Origin: Clostridiales bacterium
Lineage (GTDB): Bacteria > Bacillota > Clostridia > Oscillospirales > Oscillospiraceae
Direction: 5' to 3'
Assembly: GCA_003522945.1 (NCBI GenBank)
Contig: DPHR01000128.1
Coordinates: forward strand, 1-7,858
Length of the DNA: 7,858 bases
Shown piece by piece: positions 1 through 4,570 of this stretch (its first letter is position 1; each line of letters opens with the position of its first letter). Under the pieces are notes generated by a model. The model was not told the origin of the DNA and did no database searches. It saw only the letters and a program-made list of their open reading frames with translations. The position numbers and the translations under genes were made by a program.

Positions 1-556
1 AGCCGTAGTCGATGTCGGCGCGGAGAGTCTGCAGGGGGATGGTGCCCTCGTGGTAGGTTTCGCTGCGGGCGATCTCAGCGCCGCCGAGACGGCCGGCGCA
101 GCAGACCTTGATGCCCTTGGCGCCCATACGCATCGCGCGGCCGATCGAGTTCTTCATCGCACGGCGGAAGCCGATGCGCTTCTCGAGCTGCTGGGCGATG
201 TTCTCGGCGACGAGCTGGGCGTTCGTATCGGGGGTGCGCACCTCAACGATGGAGATGGCGACCTTCTTGCCGATGAGCTTCTCAACATCCTGGCGGAGCT
301 TTTCGATCTCCGTGCCGCCTTTGCCGATGATCACACCGGGGCGGGAGCAGTGGATGAAGATGCGGACCTGGGCGCTGTCGCGCTCGATCTCGATGGTGGG
401 CACGCCGGCGGCGTACAGTCTCTTCTTGAGGTACTTGCGGATCTTGTCGTCCTCGACGATCAGATCGCCGACCTTGTCGGGACGGGCGTACCAACGGGAA
501 TCCCAGTCCTTGATGACGCCGACGCGGAGGCCGTGCGGATTAACTTTCTGTCCCAT
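1..556 (-). CDS. rpsC: 30S ribosomal protein S3, C-terminus cut by window edge
   Basis: Ribosomal protein S3 sits in the head of the small subunit near the mRNA entry channel and contributes to mRNA binding and unwinding. The first 185 residues are visible, starting MGQKVNPHGLRVG, which is the family's standard N-terminus. A type II KH domain follows, with its loop at residues 77-81 (IGKGG, within RPGVIIGKGG). The C-terminal domain begins around residue 110 and contains GRLGGAEIAR (residues 155-164). S3 usually has about 210-240 residues, so only the last few dozen are missing. The ATG at 556-554 is preceded by AAGGAGG, which lies inside the last codons of rplV. Only three bases separate the rplV stop from this start, so the two genes are probably translationally coupled. 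Because no stop lies in the window, a scan for closed reading frames misses this gene. Confidence 0.97.
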   Translation of the reverse strand, partial: MGQKVNPHGLRVGVIKDWDSRWYARPDKVGDLIVEDDKIRKYLKKRLYAAGVPTIEIERDSAQVRIFIHCSRPGVIIGKGGTEIEKLRQDVEKLIGKKVAISIVEVRTPDTNAQLVAENIAQQLEKRIGFRRAMKNSIGRAMRMGAKGIKVCCAGRLGGAEIARSETYHEGTIPLQTLRADIDYG

Positions 557-559
557 AAA

Positions 560-898
560 TCAAGCCTCCTTTTCCGCCACAACAACGGTGATGTGGCTGG
601 TTCTCTTCAGGATACGCGCGTAACGGCCACGGGCGCTGGCGCGGCCGCGCTTCATGGTCGGGCCGCCGGTGACCATAACCTTGGACACATACAGCTTGGA
701 GGGATCCATCTCGTGGTTGTTCTCGGCGTTCGCGCAGGCGCTGCACAGAACCTTGTACAGCAGGGCGGCGCCGGAGTTCGGGGTGTTCTGCAGGATGCCC
801 TTGGCAAGCTCGACGTCCTTGTCGCGGATCAGATCGCAGACGATCTTGACCTTGCGGGGAGAAATACGCGCGAATTTGTGTTCAGCTCTTGCTTCCAT
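560..898 (-). CDS. rplV: 50S ribosomal protein L22
   Basis: L22 binds 23S rRNA and sends a beta-hairpin loop into the peptide exit tunnel, where changes can alter macrolide response in other bacteria. The 112-residue product is of normal length. It has the N-terminal motif RISPRKVKIVCDLIR (residues 11-25) and the conserved C-terminal extended loop GRASARGRYARILKRTSHI (residues 85-103). The loop looks intact, with no obvious insertion or deletion. The start at 898-896 is preceded by a strong AAGGAGGAG that overlaps the TAA stop of rpsS. The 3' end doubles as the ribosome binding site of rpsC. Its position between rpsS and rpsC is the universal S10-operon order. Confidence 0.98.
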   Translation of the reverse strand: MEARAEHKFARISPRKVKIVCDLIRDKDVELAKGILQNTPNSGAALLYKVLCSACANAENNHEMDPSKLYVSKVMVTGGPTMKRGRASARGRYARILKRTSHITVVVAEKEA

Positions 899-913
899 CA
901 GTATCTCTCCTCC

Positions 914-1189
914 TTACTTTCCGGCAGTCTTGCTGCCGGCGTGGCCGCGGAACGTGCGGGTAGGCACGAACTCGCCCAGCTTGTGACCGACCATGTCCTC
1001 GGTGACGTACACGCTGACGTGACGGCGGCCGTCATGCACAGCGAAGGTGTGACCGATGAAGGACGGGAAGATCGTAGAGCTGCGGGACCAGGTCTTGAGG
1101 ACCTTCTTCTCGCCGGCTTTGTTCAGTTCGTCGACTCTCTTGAGCAGCTCAGGAGCTGCGAAGGGGCCTTTCTTAATGCTTCTGCTCAT
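914..1189 (-). CDS. rpsS: 30S ribosomal protein S19
   Basis: S19 is a 16S rRNA-binding protein in the head of the small subunit. It pairs with S13 near the A-site finger and the decoding region. The 91-residue product starts MSRSIKKGPF and carries the S19 signature in its second half (VGHKLGEFVPTRTFRGH, residues 67-83), followed by a short basic tail. Length and motifs are typical. The gene is 17 bases downstream of rplB, with an AAGGAGGGA ribosome binding site that begins at the rplB stop. It has a 15-base gap, including the next ribosome binding site, before rplV starts at 898. Nothing in the sequence is unusual. Confidence 0.98.
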   Translation of the reverse strand: MSRSIKKGPFAAPELLKRVDELNKAGEKKVLKTWSRSSTIFPSFIGHTFAVHDGRRHVSVYVTEDMVGHKLGEFVPTRTFRGHAGSKTAGK

Positions 1190-1206
1190 ATTTCCTTCTT
1201 CCCTCC

Positions 1207-2043
1207 TTACTTAGCGTTGCGGCGCTTGACAATCATCTTGTCGGTCGGGTTCTTCTTCTTGCGGGTCTTGTAACCCAGAGTCGGCTTGCCCCACGGAGTG
1301 ACAGGGCCGGGACGGCCGACCGGGGACTTGCCTTCGCCGCCGCCGTGCGGGTGGTCGCACGGGTTCATGACCGAGCCGCGGACTTTCGGACGCCAGCCCA
1401 TGTGACGGACACGGCCGGCTTTGCCGAGAGAGACATTGGCGTGGTCGATGTTGCCGACCTGGCCGATGGTGGCGTAGCAGTTCATGCGGATCTTGCGCAT
1501 TTCGCCGGACGGCATACGGACGGTCGCGAGAGCGCCTTCCTTCGCCATGAGCTGCGCGGCGTTGCCCGCGGAGCGGACGAGCTGCGCACCCTTGCCCGGG
1601 TACATTTCGATGTTGTGGATAACGGTACCCACGGGGATGTTCGCCAGAGGCAGAGCGTTGCCCGGCTTGATGTCGGCGCCCTCGCCGGCAACGATCACAT
1701 CACCGGCGGCGAGGCCGACCGGAGCGAGGATGTAGCGGCGCTCGCTGTCGGGATACTCGACCAGCGCGATGTAGGCGCTGCGGTTGGGGTCGTACTCCAG
1801 GCGGAGGACCTGCGCCTCGACGTTGCGCTTGTCGCGCTTGAAGTCGATGATGCGGTACTTCTGCCGGTTGCCGCCGCCGTGATGACGAACGGTGATGCGG
1901 CCGTAGTTGTTGCGGCCGGCGTTCTTCTTCTTGACCTCGACCAGGGACTTCTCCGGGGCGGCATGCTTGTCGACCCCATCAAAGCCGGAAACGGTCATGT
2001 GCCGGCGGGCGGGGGTGATAGGACGATAGGTTTTAATAGACAT
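1207..2043 (-). CDS. rplB: 50S ribosomal protein L2
   Basis: L2 is a large 23S rRNA-binding protein needed for subunit association and for shaping the peptidyl-transferase region. The product has 278 residues, the normal length. It starts MSIKTYRPITPARRHMTV and shows the RNA-binding stretch ITVRHHGGGNRQKYR (residues 50-64). The L2 signature lies near the C-terminus at residues 226-237 (MNPCDHPHGGGE) and includes the conserved histidine of the HPHGGG element. The C-terminal tail is basic (KTRKKKNPTDKMIVKRR). Cysteine at residue 229 is a variable position in the family. The ribosome binding site AAGGGAGGG overlaps the stop of rplW, 14 bases upstream. Two long reading frames on the opposite strand here are GC-driven shadows of this gene. 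Confidence 0.98.
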   Translation of the reverse strand: MSIKTYRPITPARRHMTVSGFDGVDKHAAPEKSLVEVKKKNAGRNNYGRITVRHHGGGNRQKYRIIDFKRDKRNVEAQVLRLEYDPNRSAYIALVEYPDSERRYILAPVGLAAGDVIVAGEGADIKPGNALPLANIPVGTVIHNIEMYPGKGAQLVRSAGNAAQLMAKEGALATVRMPSGEMRKIRMNCYATIGQVGNIDHANVSLGKAGRVRHMGWRPKVRGSVMNPCDHPHGGGEGKSPVGRPGPVTPWGKPTLGYKTRKKKNPTDKMIVKRRNAK

Positions 2044-2057
2044 TCTCTTTCCCTCCC

Positions 2058-2354
2058 TTAGGCCATGCCTTCGAAGATCTCAATGTTCTTGGAATCTTCG
2101 CTCAGCTTGACAACGGCTTTCTTCCAGGTCTTCGCAAAGCCGGCGGGGTAACGGCCGGTGCGCTTCTGCTTGCCGTGGACGGTCGTGGTGGTCACCTTGA
2201 CGACGGTGACGCCGAAGATCTCTTCCACAGCCTTCTTCACTTCGATCTTGGTGGCGTCCTTCGCCACTTCAAAAGCGAACTTCTTGATGTCCAGGTCTTC
2301 CATGGACTGCTCGGTGATGACCGGGCGGATGATCACATCATAAACGCTCTTCAT
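2058..2354 (-). CDS. rplW: 50S ribosomal protein L23
   Basis: L23 lies at the exit of the peptide tunnel and is the docking site for trigger factor and the signal recognition particle. The 98-residue protein shows the family N-terminus (YDVIIRPVITEQS) and the conserved basic loop (HGKQKRTGRYPAGFAKTWKKAVV, written here as its start HGKQKRTGRY and end KTWKKAVV, residues about 60-82). Its start codon overlaps the stop codon of rplD by one base in a TGATG arrangement, a classic signal for translational coupling. The ribosome binding site GAGGAGGTG lies inside the last codons of rplD. Length and sequence are ordinary for a Firmicute. Confidence 0.97.
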   Translation of the reverse strand: MKSVYDVIIRPVITEQSMEDLDIKKFAFEVAKDATKIEVKKAVEEIFGVTVVKVTTTTVHGKQKRTGRYPAGFAKTWKKAVVKLSEDSKNIEIFEGMA

Positions 2355-2974
2355 CAGCAGTACACCTCCTCGATCTTGGCAAGGGCAGCCTTGTCGACCA
2401 CGAGAGAGCGGGCCTTCATAATGTCGTAGGTGGAGAGAACGGTGGCGATCGTCGTCTCAACGCCGGGGATGTTGCGGGCGGACTTGATGACGTTCTCGTT
2501 CACGGTCTCGGTGACGATCATGGCGTTCTCGGCGCCGAGCTTCTCGAGCAGAGAAACGCAGGCCTTCGTCTTGATCTCGTCGAAGCTGAGACCGTCCACC
2601 ACGAAGATCTTGCTCTCGGCCGCCTTGACGGACAGAGCGCTCTTCAGGGCGATACGCTTTTCCTTGCGGTTCATGGTGTAGCGGTAGCTACGCGGCTTCG
2701 GGGCAAAGGCGACGCCGCCGTGCGTCCACACGGGGCTGCCCTTGTAACCGGCGCGGGCGCGGCCGGTGCCCTTCTGGCGCCAGGGCTTGGCGGTGGTGTA
2801 GGACACCTCGCCCTTGGTCAGAGCGCTCTGCGTGCCCTGACGGCAGTTGGCCAGGTGGTTCTTGATCGCCGCATGAAGGACGATCTCGTTGGGCTCGATG
2901 CCGAAAACGGCTTCGGAGAGCTCAACCTCGCCGACCTGCTCGCCGGCCATGTTGTAAAGATTCGCTTTAGGCAT
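2354..2974 (-). CDS. rplD: 50S ribosomal protein L4
   Basis: L4 is an early-assembling 23S rRNA-binding protein whose long loop reaches the peptide exit tunnel. In several bacteria it also represses its own operon by acting on the S10 leader. The 206-residue product starts MPKANLYNMAG. It carries the extended tunnel loop around residues 40-100, including KPWRQKGTGRARAG (residues 63-76), and then the conserved segment SPVWTHGGVAFAPKPR. The C-terminal globular domain ends in EEVYC. An AGAGGAG ribosome binding site lies in the 19-base gap after rplC. Whether L4 regulates this operon cannot be told from the sequence, but the long structured leader upstream of rpsJ makes it plausible. Confidence 0.98.
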   Translation of the reverse strand: MPKANLYNMAGEQVGEVELSEAVFGIEPNEIVLHAAIKNHLANCRQGTQSALTKGEVSYTTAKPWRQKGTGRARAGYKGSPVWTHGGVAFAPKPRSYRYTMNRKEKRIALKSALSVKAAESKIFVVDGLSFDEIKTKACVSLLEKLGAENAMIVTETVNENVIKSARNIPGVETTIATVLSTYDIMKARSLVVDKAALAKIEEVYC

Positions 2975-2993
2975 AAATCAGACTCTCCTCTCT

Positions 2994-3719
2994 TTAGCGG
3001 TTGCGGGCGGAAGCCTTCTGCGGGTTGGTACGCGCGGAAGCCTTCTGCGGGTTGACACTCGTGCTGACGCTGGCCTGCTTGACGATGAGCGTCTTGGCGG
3101 TGTTCTTGATGAACACGATGCCGCCCTTCGGGCCGGGGATGGCGCCGCGGATGACGATCATGTTCAGTTCGGGATCGACCTTGACGACGTCAAGGTTCTG
3201 CACCGTGACCTGCTCGGCGCCCATGTGACCGGCGCCGATCTTGCCGGGAAGGATGCGGCTGGGATCCGTGGAGGAGCCCATGGAGCCGGCATGACGGTGG
3301 ACCGGGCCGCCGCCGTGGGTCATCGGGGTGCGCTGGGCGCCCCAGCGCTTGATGACGCCGGCGTAGCCCTTGCCCTTGCTGATGCCGGTGACGTCGACCT
3401 TGTCGCCCTCTTTGAAGGCGTCAGCCTTGACAACGTCGCCGACGTTCATCTCGTTGGCATTCTCGAGGCGGAACTCGTGCAGCACGCGCAGCGCGCCGAC
3501 GCCGGCCTTGTCGAGATGACCCTTTTCGGGTTTGTTGAGCTTGCGCTCGGGGATTTCCTCGAAGCCGAGCTGGACGGAAGCATAGCCTTCCTTTTCCGCG
3601 GACTTCTTCTGGACCACTTTGCACGGGCCGGCTTCGATAACGGTCACGGGGACGACCTTGCCGGTCTCGTCGAAGATCTGCGTCATGCCGACCTTCTTGC
3701 CGATGATGGCCTTTTTCAT
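2994..3719 (-). CDS. rplC: 50S ribosomal protein L3 with a repeat-containing C-terminal tail
   Basis: L3 is one of the first proteins to bind 23S rRNA and reaches toward the peptidyl-transferase centre. The product has 241 residues, longer than the usual 205-215. The core is normal: start MKKAIIGKKVGMTQIF, signature region VDVTGISKGKGYAGVIKRW (residues 108-126), central loop TPMTHGGGPVHRHAGSMG (residues 131-148), and the family end VIRGAIPGPKGGIVFIKNT around residues 189-207. The extra length is an added basic tail from about residue 212, with two tandem copies of NPQKASAR at residues 223-240. The start at 3719-3717 follows AAAGGAG with seven bases between. Unlike its neighbours, the gene is separated from the preceding one (rpsJ) by 146 bases. 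Confidence 0.97.
   Translation of the reverse strand: MKKAIIGKKVGMTQIFDETGKVVPVTVIEAGPCKVVQKKSAEKEGYASVQLGFEEIPERKLNKPEKGHLDKAGVGALRVLHEFRLENANEMNVGDVVKADAFKEGDKVDVTGISKGKGYAGVIKRWGAQRTPMTHGGGPVHRHAGSMGSSTDPSRILPGKIGAGHMGAEQVTVQNLDVVKVDPELNMIVIRGAIPGPKGGIVFIKNTAKTLIVKQASVSTSVNPQKASARTNPQKASARNR
3000..3053 (-). repeat. Tandem 27-base repeat encoding the L3 tail
   Basis: Two in-frame copies of a 27-base unit lie at 3027-3053 and 3000-3026, within the last codons of rplC. They encode NPQKASART and NPQKASARN, followed by a final arginine and the stop. A 21-base core (plus-strand 3007-3027 and 3034-3054) is identical between copies, including synonymous positions. The remaining bases differ mostly at third positions. 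This fits a fairly recent slippage duplication kept in frame. The tail is positively charged and low in complexity. Confidence 0.93.
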
Positions 3720-3865
3720 TGGATTGCTCCTTTCAGGTTATTGGTCAGGTCGCATGGATCATATCGTCCGGAGGCTCCTGACTTGACCCTGCCTTCGTAA
3801 GGCGCGGGGTTCAATACAGATTTTGAACGCGGGGGTAATGCCGGGGAATAAATATAAGGTGTATC
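3720..3865 (-). promoter_or_regulatory. Structured rpsJ-rplC spacer, candidate cis-regulatory RNA
   Basis: This 146-base stretch between rpsJ and rplC holds no convincing gene. It has three potential hairpins, read here on plus-strand coordinates. The first has arms 3809-3814 and 3823-3828 (GTTCAA with its complement, 8-base loop). The second has arms 3791-3795 and 3799-3803 (GCCTT/AAGGC, 3-base loop). The third has arms 3744-3749 and 3777-3782 (GTCAGG/CCTGAC, 27-base loop). The loop of the third holds CCTCC (3770-3774, minus strand), which could pair with the rplC ribosome binding site GGAG at 3727-3730. No hairpin is followed by a T-run, so none looks like an intrinsic terminator. A regulatory or processing role is inference. 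Confidence 0.45.
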
Positions 3866-4177
3866 TCAGAGCTTGATCTCGATCTCGACACCGGCGGGAA
3901 GCTCCAGGGACATGAGCGCTTCCACCGTCTTCTGGGTGGGGGCGATGATGTCGATCAGGCGCTTGTGGGTGCGGCGCTCGAACTGCTCACGGCTGTCCTT
4001 ATACTTGTGAACGGCGCGAAGGATCGTGATGACCTCTTTCTGCGTCGGCAGGGGGATGGGGCCGGAAACCTTCGCGTCGGTACGCTTGGCGGTCTCGACG
4101 ATGGTCTCGGCGGCCTTGTCGATCAGCTGATGATCGTAGGCCTTGAGGCGGATGCGGATCATTTTCTTTGCTGCCAT
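3866..4177 (-). CDS. rpsJ: 30S ribosomal protein S10 (NusE)
   Basis: S10 is a head protein of the small subunit. As NusE it also joins NusB in antitermination complexes and links transcription to translation through NusG. The 103-residue product contains the S10 signature AKRTDAKVSGPIPLPT (residues 30-45) and the later conserved segment REQFERRTHKRLIDI (residues 63-77). I chose the ATG at 4177-4175, giving MAAKKMIRIRLKAYD, because GGAGGA at 4184-4189 sits at ideal spacing and the length matches the family. An in-frame ATG at 4246 would add 23 residues unlike any S10 and would lack a good ribosome binding site. This is the first gene of the operon, behind the promoter at about 4472-4500. Confidence 0.98.
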   Translation of the reverse strand: MAAKKMIRIRLKAYDHQLIDKAAETIVETAKRTDAKVSGPIPLPTQKEVITILRAVHKYKDSREQFERRTHKRLIDIIAPTQKTVEALMSLELPAGVEIEIKL

Positions 4178-4183
4178 GTTTGT

Positions 4184-4189
4184 TCCTCC
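4184..4189 (-). promoter_or_regulatory. Ribosome binding site that fixes the rpsJ start
   Basis: The minus-strand sequence TTTTGGAGGAACAAACATG places GGAGGA six bases before the ATG at 4177. This decides the start in favour of the 103-residue form over the longer in-frame form beginning at 4246. Confidence 0.9.
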
Positions 4190-4284
4190 AAAACTTTCGT
4201 ACTTAGGTGGTGGCTGCCACCCAGTGGTACGGTGAGAAGTTTTCATCCACCGCGCCGTGCGTATCAGACCCGAACCGAAAATAG

Positions 4285-4307
4285 AACCGGCTTTCTGATG
4301 GCCGGTT
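4285..4307 (-). other. Leader hairpin, possible attenuator
   Basis: A 7-bp GC-rich stem (AACCGGC with GCCGGTT) closes a 9-base loop in the middle of the leader. On the minus strand it is followed by CTATTTTCGG, a weak T-rich stretch that might support attenuation or pausing. On the plus strand it is followed by TTTTTCTT and would look like a better terminator, but no plus-strand gene leads into it. Confidence 0.4.
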
Positions 4308-4380
4308 TTTCTTCCCGTTCCGGCGATATACGCCTCTTGCTGGCCGGGGAAACGATAAACTCTCAGCCGCCCGATTTACG

Positions 4381-4410
4381 GACATACTCCACGGAAGTTA
4401 CCACCGTCAA
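4381..4410 (-). promoter_or_regulatory. Weak second promoter candidate inside the leader
   Basis: On the minus strand TTGACG (4405-4410) is followed after 18 bases by TATGTC (4381-4386). The -35 matches five of six consensus positions, but the -10 is poor. It could be a minor second start for the S10 operon. The promoter at 4472-4500 is much better. Confidence 0.2.
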
Positions 4411-4471
4411 ACGATGCAATCTCCCGCTTCACCGCATAATACGCCCTGCTTCTTCGCACAGGCGCTCTGAT

Positions 4472-4500
4472 AGAATAACAAAATCCCCTCTTAATGTCAA
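4472..4500 (-). promoter_or_regulatory. Main S10-operon promoter, sigma-A type
   Basis: On the minus strand a perfect -35 hexamer TTGACA (4495-4500) is followed by exactly 17 bases and then TATTCT (4472-4477). The TATTCT is preceded by TGT, which makes an extended -10 (TGnTATTCT). The expected transcription start is near 4465. The -35 lies in the middle of a 10-bp inverted repeat (4483-4508), and an A/T-rich block lies just upstream. This is the only strong promoter I can see in the window and it faces rpsJ. Confidence 0.75.
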
Positions 4501-4508
4501 GAGGGGAT
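4483..4508 (-). terminator. Inverted repeat, likely terminator of the upstream operon
   Basis: Two perfect 10-base arms (ATCCCCTCTT at 4483-4492 and its complement at 4499-4508) enclose a 6-base loop. On the minus strand the stem is followed by TTTTGTTATTCT, giving a moderate T-run directly after the hairpin. It lies about 60 bases beyond the stop of the SLH-peptidase gene, which suits a rho-independent terminator. The same DNA contains the S10 -35 hexamer, so it could alternatively be an operator for an unknown regulator. Confidence 0.6.
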
Positions 4509-4531
4509 AGAGAAAAATTCAAAGTTTTTTT
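4509..4531 (-). promoter_or_regulatory. A/T-rich UP-element-like block upstream of the promoter
   Basis: A stretch of A-tracts and T-tracts (a run of seven A and a run of five T on the minus strand) lies roughly 10 to 30 bases upstream of the -35 hexamer. It stands out in this GC-rich sequence. Such blocks contact the RNA polymerase alpha subunit C-terminal domain and are common at ribosomal promoters. The role is inferred from position and composition. Confidence 0.5.
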
Positions 4532-4537
4532 GGGGAT

Positions 4538-4564
4538 TTCTCCGAATTTTCCGAATACGGAGAA
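4538..4564 (-). other. Hairpin just after the SLH-peptidase stop codon
   Basis: Seven-base arms (TTCTCCG at 4538-4544, complement at 4558-4564) enclose a 13-base loop, starting seven bases after the stop codon. An alternative CCGAA/TTCGG pairing competes with it. On the minus strand it is followed by CCCC and an A-run rather than T, so it is not an intrinsic terminator by itself. It may protect the mRNA 3' end. Confidence 0.35.
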
Positions 4565-4570
4565 TTCGGC

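Larger units (their letters stand above)
4178..4465 (-). promoter_or_regulatory. Long S10-operon 5' leader
   Basis: From the predicted transcription start near 4465 to the rpsJ start codon there are about 288 untranslated bases. I see at least three local hairpins in plus-strand coordinates: arms 4285-4291 and 4301-4307 (7 bp), arms 4209-4213 and 4217-4221 (5 bp, 3-base loop), and a CGGTG/CACCG pair around 4228-4250. Long structured leaders upstream of rpsJ are known targets of L4 autoregulation in Gamma-proteobacteria, and leader regulation is proposed in Firmicutes. I cannot match this one to a known consensus. A 60-codon reading frame inside the leader (4385-4203) lacks a properly spaced ribosome binding site and is probably chance. 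Confidence 0.5.

Noticed and set aside
50..1273. Plus-strand reading frame of 407 codons opposite rpsC, rplV and rpsS
   Set aside because: It runs across three confirmed ribosomal genes, is rich in Ala/Asp/Gly/Leu, resembles no known family and arises because GC-rich codons leave few stops on the opposite strand.
3757..3764. Five-codon minus-strand frame (MIHAT) in the rpsJ-rplC spacer as a leader peptide
   Set aside because: It is too short to judge, and its nearest GGAG is about 12 bases away, further than the spacing used by the neighbouring genes.
3845..3870. A/T-rich stretch after rpsJ as an internal promoter for rplC
   Set aside because: A TATATT-like hexamer is present, but no acceptable -35 lies at the right distance and there is no TGn extension.
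4178..4246. Longer form of S10 starting at the ATG at 4246
   Set aside because: The extra 23 residues do not resemble S10, lack a suitable ribosome binding site, and overlap the leader hairpin near 4209-4221. The ATG at 4177 has an ideal GGAGGA.
4282..4314. Plus-strand intrinsic terminator (hairpin followed by TTTTTCTT)
   Set aside because: No plus-strand gene precedes it. The hairpin is better treated as part of the minus-strand rpsJ leader.
4203..4385. 60-codon minus-strand reading frame in the S10 leader as a possible leader peptide
   Set aside because: The only GGAG is one base from the ATG, the composition is Arg/Ser/Pro-rich, and no regulatory codon pattern is visible.
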